From the NCBI RefSeq assembly GCF_934924865.1, contig NZ_OW235315.1, forward strand, positions 744,001-808,000: a DNA stretch of 64,000 nucleotides, read 5' to 3'. Made by a program: the position numbers and the translations under genes. Of this stretch, positions 18,721 through 27,548 are shown piece after piece. This DNA is from Tepidibacter aestuarii (GTDB taxonomy: Bacteria > Bacillota > Clostridia > Peptostreptococcales > Peptostreptococcaceae). The first letter of the stretch is position 1. Each line of letters opens with the position of its first letter. The notes under the pieces are model-generated. The model saw only the letters and a program-made list of their open reading frames with translations, did no database searches and was not told the origin of the DNA.

Positions 18721-19932
18721 ATGCAAGGATATGTGAAAGGTAAACCTATATTTACCAGTATAAATAGTACCAACAATCAATATGCGTATTTAACTGAAGA
18801 TGTAGAAACCGATGTAGTAATTGTAGGTGGTGGAGTTACTGGAAGTATATGTTCTTACTATATGTCTAAAAATAATATAAAATCTGTGCTAATTGAAAAG
18901 GGAAGAATAGCTCATGGTAGTACAAGTATTACAACATCTCTTTTACAGTATGAATTAGATGAAAATGCATCTGAACTTAAAGAAGTTATAGAGAGTAAAA
19001 ATATAGTAAGATCATATGAACTTGGATTGTGTGCACTGAAAGAAATAGAAAAATTTGTAGAGGAATATGGTAATAAATGTGACTACATAAAGAGAGATAC
19101 ATTACTTTATACAGCTAAAAACCTTGAAAAAAACAGCATTAAGGAAGAATACAAATTTAGAAAAGAAAATGGGTTTAATGTTGAATATATAGACGAATTA
19201 GATAATCCTTATGGCTTTGACTTAAAAGCTGGACTTTTATCAAAAGAAGGAGGAGCCGAGATTGATCCATATAAATTTACCAATCACCTTCTTGAAGTAA
19301 GTATTAAAAAAGGTGCACTTGTGTATGAAAATACCGAGGCTAAAAAAATAGAGTATTTAGATAAAGGAGTAATTATTTACACATCTTACGGATATAAAGT
19401 TAAGGCAAAAAAAGTAATTGTCGCTACAGGATATAATACTAGTTTGTTCACGAATAAAAATTTTGGAACTAAAAATAATACATTTAATATAGCTACTAAA
19501 CCAGTTAAAGAAATTCGAGGTTGGAAAGAAGGTGTATTGATTAGGGATAATTCTGATCCATATAACTATCTTAGAACTACAAAAGACAATAGATTAATTA
19601 TAGGTGGAGAAGATGTAGATTTTAAAGAAATAGAGAATGAGGATATAGCTTTTGAAAAATACTCTATTTTAGAACAAAGACTTAAATCTATGTTCAAATA
19701 TATAGATGATATAGAAATAGAGTATAAATATTGTGGATGCATTGAGTCTACTAAAGATAACTTAGGATATATTGGACCTGATAAAAAACATGAGAATCTA
19801 TGGTACTGTCTAGGATATGGAGGTAATGGTATATTATTTGCTATATTAGGAGGAATTATGTTGAGTAAACTATATCATGAAGAAAAAGATGAGGATATGA
19901 GATTGTTTAAAGTAAATAGATTTGATAATTGA
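18721..19932 (+). CDS. DAO-type FAD-dependent oxidoreductase
   Basis: 403 residues. FAD motif DVVIVGGGVTGSICSYYMS is near residues 31-49. GSTSITTSLLQYELDE is the flavin-contact turn of the glycine/D-amino-acid oxidase (DAO) family, and the C-terminal LWYCLGYGGNGILFA completes the binding site. No Rieske domain follows, unlike the longer C-terminally extended members. Probably oxidises an amine or amino acid, substrate unknown. ATG after GAGGTG; terminator at 19953. Confidence 0.85.
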   Translation: MQGYVKGKPIFTSINSTNNQYAYLTEDVETDVVIVGGGVTGSICSYYMSKNNIKSVLIEKGRIAHGSTSITTSLLQYELDENASELKEVIESKNIVRSYELGLCALKEIEKFVEEYGNKCDYIKRDTLLYTAKNLEKNSIKEEYKFRKENGFNVEYIDELDNPYGFDLKAGLLSKEGGAEIDPYKFTNHLLEVSIKKGALVYENTEAKKIEYLDKGVIIYTSYGYKVKAKKVIVATGYNTSLFTNKNFGTKNNTFNIATKPVKEIRGWKEGVLIRDNSDPYNYLRTTKDNRLIIGGEDVDFKEIENEDIAFEKYSILEQRLKSMFKYIDDIEIEYKYCGCIESTKDNLGYIGPDKKHENLWYCLGYGGNGILFAILGGIMLSKLYHEEKDEDMRLFKVNRFDN

Positions 19933-19952
19933 TATTTAGAAACAAATTATTG

Positions 19953-19997
19953 TGAAAAAACAGTTTTTTTAGAAATAAAAAAGCTGTTTTTTTTTAT
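19953..19997 (+). terminator. Terminator of the DAO-type gene
   Basis: AAAAAACAG pairs with CTGTTTTTT (internal A/T-rich arms extend it) and runs into a T-tract, 20 bp after the stop. Confidence 0.7.
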
Positions 19998-20328
19998 AAT
20001 TTTCTTTACGAATCTTAAAAAAATCTGGAATTAAAATTTAAAAAGTGAGACTTTTTTATTTAAATTGATAAGTCTGAAAATTGAATGATTTCGAAAAAAT
20101 AATAATTTAATGTAAAATTCAATTTTAAAAAAACAAAATAGATATTAAATTAACGAATGAAAAACACGTATTTTATTAAAAATACAAAGAAATATACAGA
20201 AAATCACTTCTAAACGACAAAAAACGACGTAAATGCATGGGGAAAATGAAAATAAAATTATAAATAAAATAAGAGTAATCTAATCATGATTACTAAAATG
20301 TATTACAAAAAAACAAATTGTTATATTA

Positions 20329-20357
20329 TTGACAATCTAAAATGGAAATACTATACT
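20329..20357 (+). promoter_or_regulatory. Promoter of the glycine riboswitch transcript
   Basis: TTGACA (20329-20334), 17-base spacer, TATACT (20352-20357); transcription would begin ~25 bases before the aptamer. The stretch 19998-20328 upstream is very AT-rich and I see nothing else in it. Confidence 0.7.
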
Positions 20358-20392
20358 CTGATTAGAAACATCATTAATGTTTTGGATGAAGA

Positions 20393-20541
20393 TAGCGGGA
20401 GAGCATAGCACCGAAGAAGTAAAGCTTTCAGGTATAAAGACCGCTATTGGACAAATCTCTGGAGAGACTCTATAGAGCACCGAAGGAGCAAACTGCATTT
20501 GATCATGCATGCGAAACTCTCAGGTAAAAGGACAGGGAAAT
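20393..20541 (+). ncRNA. Tandem glycine riboswitch
   Basis: Two successive glycine aptamers are readable. The first runs from GCGGGAGAGC through GCACCGAAG to CTTTCAGGTATAAAGACCGC. The second runs from CTCTGGAGAG through GAGCACCGAAGGAGCAA to AACTCTCAGGTAAAAGGACAG. The repeated GCACCGAAG and CTCAGGTAAAAGGAC blocks are the glycine-binding consensus. The short linker between them favours the cooperative tandem type. It precedes an alanine/glycine symporter gene, so it tunes glycine transport. Confidence 0.95.
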
Positions 20542-20560
20542 TTTCCCGGCTTTTTTTATC
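20534..20560 (+). terminator. Expression-platform terminator of the glycine riboswitch
   Basis: GGGAAA and TTTCCC directly after aptamer 2 are followed by GGC and T7. The hairpin abuts the aptamer's 3' strand, so glycine binding could compete with it and allow read-through. Confidence 0.6.
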
Positions 20561-20593
20561 AATTCGAAATAATAAAAGCAGGAGGTAAACAGT

Positions 20594-21973
20594 ATGGAAC
20601 AAATTAATCAAATTGCACAATCTATCAATTCTTTGGTATGGGGACCACCACTTCTCATATTACTTGTTGGTACAGGTATCTTTTTATCATTTAAATTAGG
20701 TTTTTTACAAATATTCAGACTTCCATTAGCACTTAAGTATCTTTTCTCAGAAGATCCTGAGGCAAAAGATATGAAGGCAGAAGGTGACGTATCTGCGTTT
20801 GCAGCTGTTTGTACAGCATTATCAGCTACTATAGGTACAGGTAATATAGTTGGAGTTGCAACAGCAATAAGAATGGGAGGACCTGGAGCATTATTTTGGA
20901 TGTGGGTAGCTGCATTCTTCGGAATGGCAACAAAATATGCAGAAGCACTTTTAGCAGTTAAATATAGGGTTGTAGATGATAATGGACAAATGTCTGGGGG
21001 CCCTATGTATTATATTGAGAAAGGATTCAAAAATAAGTTTCTTGCGAAATGCTTTGCTATATTTGGGATAGGAGTTTCTTTCTTTGGTATAGGAACATTT
21101 GCACAAGTAAACTCTATAACATCAGCTGTGAATATAGCGTTTAATGTTCCCGTTATAGTAACAGGAGTAATACTTACTATATGTGTTGCTATGGTTAGTC
21201 TTGGAGGAATAAAGAGTATATCAAAGGTTTCAGAGATTATAGTTCCTTTTATGGCGGCATCATACGTAATTTGTACATTAATAATACTTTTATTAAATGC
21301 AGGTCAAATTCCTGAGACAATGAGCTTTATAATAAAGAGTGCATTTACTCCAACTGCTGCAGCAGGTGGATTCGCAGGATCAACAGTTGCACTTGCACTA
21401 AAGAGTGGTATATCAAGAGGTGTATTCTCTAATGAATCAGGACTTGGTTCTGCTCCTATAGCGGCGGCTGCGGCTAAGACTAATTCTTGTGTAAGACAAG
21501 GTTTAGTTCAAATGACAGGTACGTTCTTTGATACTATTCTAGTATGTACAATGACAGGTTTAACTTTAGTTCTTACTGGTATGTGGAATAATCCAAATGT
21601 TGAAGGTGCTGCAGCTACGACTGCTGCATTTAGAGCTGGACTTCCTTCTATGCCTATTGTTGGAGAGTTAATAGTTACTGTAGGACTTATATTCTTTGCT
21701 TTTACTACTATACTTGGTTGGAATTATTATGGAGAGAGATGTACTGAGTATTTATTCGGAGTTAAAGGAATAAAACCTTTTAAATACATATTTATATTCC
21801 TTGTTGCAATAGGACCTTTCTTAAAGCTTAGCTTGATATGGACAATAGCTGATATAGTTAATGGACTTATGGCTATTCCAAATCTTATTGCTATAATAGG
21901 ACTTAGTGGAGTTATATCAACAGAAACGAAGATGTATTTTGATGAATTGAGAAAACAAAAACAAGCATCTTAA
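20594..21973 (+). CDS. Alanine/glycine:cation symporter (AGCS family)
   Basis: 459 residues, about ten transmembrane helices, with the AGCS signatures FAAVCTALSATIGTGNIVGVA (positions ~70-90), GGPMYYIEKGF and FSNESGLGSAPIAAAAAKT. Na+ (or H+) coupled uptake of alanine and glycine across the cytoplasmic membrane is the known family role. The glycine riboswitch upstream points to glycine as the relevant substrate, either for import or for export at excess. Good AGGAGGT site 7 bases before the ATG. Confidence 0.93.
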   Translation: MEQINQIAQSINSLVWGPPLLILLVGTGIFLSFKLGFLQIFRLPLALKYLFSEDPEAKDMKAEGDVSAFAAVCTALSATIGTGNIVGVATAIRMGGPGALFWMWVAAFFGMATKYAEALLAVKYRVVDDNGQMSGGPMYYIEKGFKNKFLAKCFAIFGIGVSFFGIGTFAQVNSITSAVNIAFNVPVIVTGVILTICVAMVSLGGIKSISKVSEIIVPFMAASYVICTLIILLLNAGQIPETMSFIIKSAFTPTAAAGGFAGSTVALALKSGISRGVFSNESGLGSAPIAAAAAKTNSCVRQGLVQMTGTFFDTILVCTMTGLTLVLTGMWNNPNVEGAAATTAAFRAGLPSMPIVGELIVTVGLIFFAFTTILGWNYYGERCTEYLFGVKGIKPFKYIFIFLVAIGPFLKLSLIWTIADIVNGLMAIPNLIAIIGLSGVISTETKMYFDELRKQKQAS

Positions 21974-21978
21974 AAATA

Positions 21979-22011
21979 AAACTCGATGGATTAAATCCAT
22001 CGAGTTTACTT
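21979..22011. terminator. Bidirectional terminator between symporter and thrB
   Basis: AAACTCGATGGATT and its complement form a perfect stem with T-rich flanks on both strands, ending at the last base before the thrB stop. Confidence 0.85.
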
Positions 22012-22890
22012 TTATACATCTATACCTTTATTGTCTATATTAAGTTCTTTTATACTCCACTTATTATCTAAAGTAGAAGTATATTTTTGAATTTTATTAT
22101 AAAAATTTATGTCATTTTCTTTAAGCATTACCATTATAGTTGGACCAGCACCGCTTAAGAATACTCCTATGCTATCTAAATCTTTACATTTCTTTATTAT
22201 ATTATCATAGTCTTTAATTAAGCTTCCTCTGTACTTTTGATGGAGGCTGTCTTTACATGCAAGTTTAATTAAATCGAATTGACCGTTTATTAAAGCTGAT
22301 ACCATAAGAGAGACTCTTCCTACATTAAAAACACCGTCTTTATAAGGTATTTCACTTGGCAAAACTGCTCTTGATTTTTCTGTAGATAACTTAAAGTCTG
22401 GTATTAGTGCACAGAACTTTAATCCTTTTGGAATGTTTATTTTGCTGCAATATATATCATCGCCTTCTTTAATAGAAGTAACCATTCCTCCAAGAAGAGC
22501 AGGTGCAACATTATCTGGATGACCTTCAATTTCTGAAGAAATTTTTAAAATTTCATCTTTACTTAGTTTGTTACCAGCTATTTTATTAGCTGCAATTACT
22601 CCTCCTAATACACAAGATGCACTGCTTCCAAGACCTCTAGATATAGGAATATCATTTTCAATTTTTATTCTTATACCTTTATGTTTGTATCCGATTCTTT
22701 GAAAGCATTTTTTCATGGATTTGTATATTAAATTATCTTCATTGCAGTATTCATCGTCACAACCTTCTATTACAAGACCATCTTCTATTTCTTCAACAAA
22801 AAAATTATTGTATATATCAAGGGCTATTCCTAGACAATCAAATCCAGGGCCGACATTAGCAGTCGTTGCTGGTATTTTTACACTTATCAT
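22012..22890 (-). CDS. thrB: Homoserine kinase
   Basis: 292 residues of the GHMP kinase fold. N-terminal [20 protein letters not shown] and the ATP loop [16 protein letters not shown] are classical ThrB motifs, with [13 protein letters not shown] near the C-terminus. It phosphorylates L-homoserine to O-phosphohomoserine, the substrate of threonine synthase. ATG at 22890 chosen over the in-frame GTG at 22899, because AGGTG upstream is the ribosome site. It starts 9 bp after thrC ends, so the two form a thrC-thrB operon. Confidence 0.95.
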   Translation of the reverse strand: MISVKIPATTANVGPGFDCLGIALDIYNNFFVEEIEDGLVIEGCDDEYCNEDNLIYKSMKKCFQRIGYKHKGIRIKIENDIPISRGLGSSASCVLGGVIAANKIAGNKLSKDEILKISSEIEGHPDNVAPALLGGMVTSIKEGDDIYCSKINIPKGLKFCALIPDFKLSTEKSRAVLPSEIPYKDGVFNVGRVSLMVSALINGQFDLIKLACKDSLHQKYRGSLIKDYDNIIKKCKDLDSIGVFLSGAGPTIMVMLKENDINFYNKIQKYTSTLDNKWSIKELNIDNKGIDV

Positions 22891-22899
22891 ATTAATCAC

Positions 22900-24387
22900 C
22901 TACACATTCAATATATTATTAATCATAGATTTCATCTTATCTTTTTTGCAAATACTACCATGAATTACTCTTTTATTTTCCAGTGCCTTTATAGGATTAG
23001 GAATTTCTAAATTTGATATATTTGATAATTTATCAATTAATCTAAAATCTGATAATATATCATAGTTGTTATCTATTGATTCTATAACACTTTCTGGGAA
23101 CTTAAACGGGCTAGCCGTTGATGCGATTATAGTCTTAGTAGAATCATTAGTTTTTTGTCTGTATTTTTGATAAACACAGTAAGCTACACTTGTATGTGTA
23201 TCCATTAGATAGTTAAAATCCCTGTAAACTTCATTTATAGTTGATGACGTTTCTTCTTGAGTTGCAAAGTCAGCGTAAAAGTCACCTAGCTTGCTTTTCA
23301 TATCCTCATCGATTTCGTATATTCCATTAGTTTTCAGTTCTTCCATAAGATTATTTACTAAGTATGGATTTTTATTACTTATCTCATATAGTAGTCTTTC
23401 GAGATTACTAGATATTAAAATATCCATAGAAGGAGATGAGGTAAGCTTGAATTCTCGCCTTATATCATAAATCCCTGTATTTATGAAGTCGCATAAAACA
23501 TTATTTTCGTTAGATGCACATATTAATTTGTTTATAGGAAGACCCATATTTTTAGCGTAAAAAGAAGCTAGTATGTTCCCAAAGTTCCCAGTTGGAACTA
23601 CTATATTTATTTTTTCCTTTTCTTGGACATCTCCATTTTTTAGTAGTTGAACGTATGAATTGACGTAGTATACTATCTGAGGAACTAATCTTCCTATATT
23701 TATGGAGTTAGCGGATGAAAGCATATAATTTTTATTAGATAATAGATCATTAAATTCTTTGTCTGAAAAAATTTCTTTAACACCTCTTTGTGCATCATCA
23801 AAGTTACCATCTATGCCTATTACATGAGTATTTTTCCCGTCTTGAGTAATCATCTGTCTTTCTTGAATTGAGCTTACTCCTTTTTTAGGATAAAAAACTA
23901 TTATTTGAGTATTATCTACATTATTAAAACCCTCAAGTGCCGCTTTTCCTGTATCTCCAGATGTAGCTGTTAGTATAACTATTTCTTTTTGTATATTTAA
24001 ATTTTTACAAGAAGCTTTTAAAAGATGGGGAAGAATAGATAAAGCCATGTCTTTAAAAGCGAGAGTAGGTCCATGATAAAGTTCTAAAAAATAGCTGTTA
24101 TCTACCTTTTTTAGTGGTGCTATTAAATTATTACTAAATTTATCATTATAAGCATTATCTATACAGTTTTTCAAAGTCAGTTCATCAAAATCGCTAAAGA
24201 ATTTATTTATTATATAAAAAGCGATTTCATTATAAGTCATATTTATCATATTTTTAAAAGATATATCTATATAGGGGAACTCTGTAGGTACATATAAGCC
24301 ACCATCGTTTGCCAAGCCTTTCAATATAGCATTTGAAGAGGTGACCTTACTAATATCTCCCCTTGTACTTTTGTATAAAATATTCAT
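22900..24387 (-). CDS. thrC: Threonine synthase
   Basis: 495 residues, PLP-dependent. N-terminal YKSTRGDISKVTSSNAILKG and LANDGGLYVP are typical of the longer bacterial/yeast-type ThrC. The PLP lysine is in GPTLAFKDMALSILP and the phosphate cup in TSGDTGKAAL. It converts O-phosphohomoserine to threonine. ATG at 24387 preceded by AAGAGGTGG; an earlier in-frame TTG (24408) overlaps no ribosome site. I see no T-box or riboswitch in the 268-bp upstream gap; a plausible promoter TTGTAT-17-TATTAT precedes it. Confidence 0.95.
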   Translation of the reverse strand: MNILYKSTRGDISKVTSSNAILKGLANDGGLYVPTEFPYIDISFKNMINMTYNEIAFYIINKFFSDFDELTLKNCIDNAYNDKFSNNLIAPLKKVDNSYFLELYHGPTLAFKDMALSILPHLLKASCKNLNIQKEIVILTATSGDTGKAALEGFNNVDNTQIIVFYPKKGVSSIQERQMITQDGKNTHVIGIDGNFDDAQRGVKEIFSDKEFNDLLSNKNYMLSSANSINIGRLVPQIVYYVNSYVQLLKNGDVQEKEKINIVVPTGNFGNILASFYAKNMGLPINKLICASNENNVLCDFINTGIYDIRREFKLTSSPSMDILISSNLERLLYEISNKNPYLVNNLMEELKTNGIYEIDEDMKSKLGDFYADFATQEETSSTINEVYRDFNYLMDTHTSVAYCVYQKYRQKTNDSTKTIIASTASPFKFPESVIESIDNNYDILSDFRLIDKLSNISNLEIPNPIKALENKRVIHGSICKKDKMKSMINNILNV

Positions 24388-24655
24388 ATAATACCACCTC
24401 TTAAACAAATTTTAAATTAATAATATAATACAATGTATATTACAAAAATACAAGTGTTTTTTACACATAAACAAAAAAATAAAGACTCGCTTGGTTGTAG
24501 AGTGTAAGTTTTTAGTTATATTCTTTACGATCTTATAATTTAATTACAAAAATACGTATACTTAAAAGGATAATTAAAAGATCTATTGTATTATGATAAG
24601 TAAATGATTAATATAGTATTTAGGATGCACTATATAATGGAAAGGACGTGAAAAT

Positions 24656-25801
24656 ATGTTGTATAGAAAATTTGGAAAGACTAATGAGGAGGTATCTGCA
24701 CTGGGATTTGGTTGTATGAGATTCCAAGTTATAGATGGTAAGAATGATCAGATAAATGAAGAGGAAGCTATTAAGCAAATAAGACATGCTATAGATAATG
24801 GTGTTAACTATATTGATACGGCATACCCTTATCATGAAGGTATGAGTGAAATTGTTACAGGTAAGGCACTTAAGGATGGGTATAGAGAAAAAGTATTTGT
24901 GGCTACTAAGCTACCTTCTTGGCTTATAAAAAGTAGAGAGGATATGGATAAGTACTTAAATGAACAGCTTGAAAAGTTAGGAACAGATTATATAGATTTT
25001 TATTTGGTACATACATTGACTCAAAAGCTATGGAGTAATTTAAAAGAGAATGATTTATTCGACTTTTTAGATACTATAGTCAAGGATGGAAGAGTTAAGC
25101 ATGTTGGATTCTCTTTTCATGATGAACTTCCTCTTTTTAAAGAGATAGTTGATGCTTACGATTGGGAGTTTTGTCAGATACAATACAATTTTATGGATGA
25201 GAACTATCAAGCTGGAAGAGAAGGCCTTAAATATGCAAGTGACAAGGGCTTAGGGGTTGTTATAATGGAACCTTTAAGAGGAGGAAGTCTTGCAAGAAAT
25301 ACTCCTAAGGATATTCAAGATGTATGGGATAGAGCTGATGTTAAGAGAAGCCCTGCTGAGTGGGCATTGAGATTTTTATTGGATCAGCCTGAGGTAAGCG
25401 TAGTACTTAGTGGTATGAATGATATGAATCATATAGACGAGAATATAAAGACTGCAAGTGATACTCATGAAAATTCACTTACTGAAGAAGAGAAAGCATT
25501 AATAGATGAGGCTAAAAATATATATTTAAATAGGATGGTTGTAAACTGTACTGATTGTAAGTATTGTATGCCGTGTCCAGCTGGAGTTAATATACCTAGA
25601 AATTTTGAAATTCTAAATGGTTCTTCTATGTACAATGATGTTGAACATTTTAAATGGATGTACAATAATTTCGTTGGTTATAAAGAAAAAGCTATGCATT
25701 GTGTAGAATGTGGTAAATGTGAAGAAGCATGTCCGCAGCATATAAAGATAATAGATAATCTTAAGAAAGTTAGTGAATTATTTGAACAAGAAAATAAATA
25801 A
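24656..25801 (+). CDS. Aldo/keto reductase with C-terminal Fe-S cluster domain
   Basis: 381 residues. The AKR barrel occupies ~1-285 (VSALGFGCMRF, catalytic YIDTAYPYHEGMSE, VHTLTQK, SPAEWALRFLLDQPEVSVVLSG spread over its C-terminal half). The C-terminal part has two cysteine groups, CTDCKYCMPCPAGVNIP and CVECGKCEEACPQHIKI, of [4Fe-4S] ferredoxin type. Such AKR-ferredoxin proteins are common in anaerobes and probably exchange electrons between a carbonyl substrate and an iron-sulfur carrier; the substrate is unknown. Monocistronic with a terminator at 25821. Confidence 0.9.
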   Translation: MLYRKFGKTNEEVSALGFGCMRFQVIDGKNDQINEEEAIKQIRHAIDNGVNYIDTAYPYHEGMSEIVTGKALKDGYREKVFVATKLPSWLIKSREDMDKYLNEQLEKLGTDYIDFYLVHTLTQKLWSNLKENDLFDFLDTIVKDGRVKHVGFSFHDELPLFKEIVDAYDWEFCQIQYNFMDENYQAGREGLKYASDKGLGVVIMEPLRGGSLARNTPKDIQDVWDRADVKRSPAEWALRFLLDQPEVSVVLSGMNDMNHIDENIKTASDTHENSLTEEEKALIDEAKNIYLNRMVVNCTDCKYCMPCPAGVNIPRNFEILNGSSMYNDVEHFKWMYNNFVGYKEKAMHCVECGKCEEACPQHIKIIDNLKKVSELFEQENK

Positions 25802-25820
25802 ATATAGTTGAATTTCGTAA

Positions 25821-25848
25821 ATAACCTGCCGTAAGGCAGGTTATTTTG
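25821..25848 (+). terminator. Terminator of the aldo/keto reductase gene
   Basis: AATAACCTGCC and GGCAGGTTATT form an 11-bp stem with a four-base loop, followed by a T-rich tract. Confidence 0.9.
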
Positions 25849-25921
25849 TTTTAATGAAATTATAAATGAATTCATTGGGAAATCTATTTTTAAGGAATTT
25901 TTGGACAAATCAAAAAATATA

Positions 25922-25977
25922 TTGACGAAACATGTACGTACAGGATATAATTATTTTGCAGACAACTTGTACGTACA
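25922..25977 (+). promoter_or_regulatory. tre promoter with two TreR-type operators
   Basis: -35 TTGACG (25922-25927), 18-base spacer, -10 TATAAT (25946-25951). The palindrome TGTACGTACA occurs at 25933-25942, inside the spacer, and again at 25968-25977, downstream of the start site. Centres are 35 bp apart. This geometry suits steric repression or looping. TreR, encoded at the operon's end, is the obvious ligand-responsive repressor; that link is inferred. Confidence 0.75.
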
Positions 25978-26050
25978 TGATAGGCTTAGAGAAAACGTTA
26001 TCTGGATTTAAACAGATTTGCAAAAATAGATTAAGAGGGAGGATTTATAG

Positions 26051-27481
26051 ATGTCTAAATTTTCGAATGATGTATCGCAATTACTAGAGTATATTGGTGG
26101 AAAAGAAAATATAGCAGCAGTGTCTCATTGTGTCACTCGTATGAGATTCGTGCTTAATGATCCTAATAAGGCTGATGTCAAAAAGATAGAAAGTATAAAA
26201 GCTGTAAAGGGAAGTTTTACTCAAGCTGGACAATTCCAAGTTATAATTGGAAATGAAGTAGCAACTTTTTATAATGAATTCACAGCAAAGGCTGGGGTTG
26301 AAGCTGTAAGTAAGGATGAGGCTAAAAAAGCTGGAAGACAGAACTTAACTTTACTTCAAAGGTTAATATCTCATTTAGGTGAAATTTTTTCACCACTTAT
26401 TCCAGCAATAGTTGTTGGAGGTTTGATTTTAGGATTTAGAAATATTATAGGAGATATTAAACTTTTTGAAGCTGGAACTAAGTCTCTAACAGAAATATCT
26501 CAGTTTTGGGCAGGGGTACATCACTTTTTATGGTTAATAGGTGAAGCGATATTCTTCTATTTGCCAGTTGGAATTACATGGTCTATATCTAAGAAAATGG
26601 GTACAACTCAAATCCTAGGTATTGTACTGGGAATTACATTAGTTTCACCTCAGCTGTTAAATGCTTACGCAGTAGCTGGTGGTGCTGAGACTCCCGTTTG
26701 GGATTTTGGATTTACTCAGATAAAGATGATTGGTTATCAAGCTCAGGTCATACCTGCAATATTAGCTGGATTTGTTTTAGCAAAATTGGAGCTTATCTTA
26801 AGAGATAGAGTTCCAGGATATATTTCTATGATAGTAGTACCGTTCCTTGCGTTAATACCTACTGTATTATTAGCACATACTGTTTTAGGACCTTTAGGAT
26901 GGAAGGTAGGTTCTATGATTTCAAGTATAGTATATACAGGATTAACTTCAACGTTTGGATGGTTATTTGCAGCTATATTTGGGTTTAGTTATGCACCACT
27001 TGTTATTACAGGATTACACCACATGACAAATGCTATAGATTTACAATTAATGAGTGAAATGGGTGGAACTAACTTATGGCCTATGATAGCTTTGTCTAAT
27101 ATAGCTCAAGGCTCTGCAGTTTTAGCAATGATTTACTTAAATAAAGATGATGAAGAAGAAAAACAAGTATCTATACCAGCTGCAATATCATGTTATCTTG
27201 GTGTAACAGAGCCTGCTATGTTTGGTATTAACTTAAAATATGTGTATCCATTTCTAGCAGCTATGATAGGTTCATCAATAGCTGCGGTAATATCTGTAGG
27301 TTCAGGAGTTATGGCTAACTCAATAGGAGTTGGAGGACTTCCAGGGATATTATCTATACAACCACAGTATATGGGAATGTTTGCAATAGCGATGATAATA
27401 GCTATAATAGTACCATTTGTATTAACAGTTATATTTGCAAAAAAGAAAATGACATTTAAAAAAGAAGAAAAGAGTATTTAA
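26051..27481 (+). CDS. treP: PTS trehalose-specific EIIBC
   Basis: 476 residues. The EIIB domain (~1-85) has the phospho-accepting Cys in AAVSHCVTRMRFVL, and the EIIC domain (~105-465) has about ten transmembrane segments, including the conserved substrate region GLHHMTNAID and LGVTEPAMFGINLKY. It imports trehalose and phosphorylates it to trehalose-6-phosphate. No EIIA domain is present, so it must borrow one, probably a glucose-type EIIA. Assignment to trehalose rests on the sequence type and the adjacent phosphotrehalase. Confidence 0.92.
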   Translation: MSKFSNDVSQLLEYIGGKENIAAVSHCVTRMRFVLNDPNKADVKKIESIKAVKGSFTQAGQFQVIIGNEVATFYNEFTAKAGVEAVSKDEAKKAGRQNLTLLQRLISHLGEIFSPLIPAIVVGGLILGFRNIIGDIKLFEAGTKSLTEISQFWAGVHHFLWLIGEAIFFYLPVGITWSISKKMGTTQILGIVLGITLVSPQLLNAYAVAGGAETPVWDFGFTQIKMIGYQAQVIPAILAGFVLAKLELILRDRVPGYISMIVVPFLALIPTVLLAHTVLGPLGWKVGSMISSIVYTGLTSTFGWLFAAIFGFSYAPLVITGLHHMTNAIDLQLMSEMGGTNLWPMIALSNIAQGSAVLAMIYLNKDDEEEKQVSIPAAISCYLGVTEPAMFGINLKYVYPFLAAMIGSSIAAVISVGSGVMANSIGVGGLPGILSIQPQYMGMFAIAMIIAIIVPFVLTVIFAKKKMTFKKEEKSI

Positions 27482-27548
27482 TAAAAAAGGAGGGAGTCAA
27501 TCTCCTTCCTTTTATTTATTATATAGCCAGCAGAAGGAGATAATTATA

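Noticed and set aside
24409..24655. T-box or threonine riboswitch before thrC
   Set aside because: No T-box consensus or antiterminator pairing was found in the leader.
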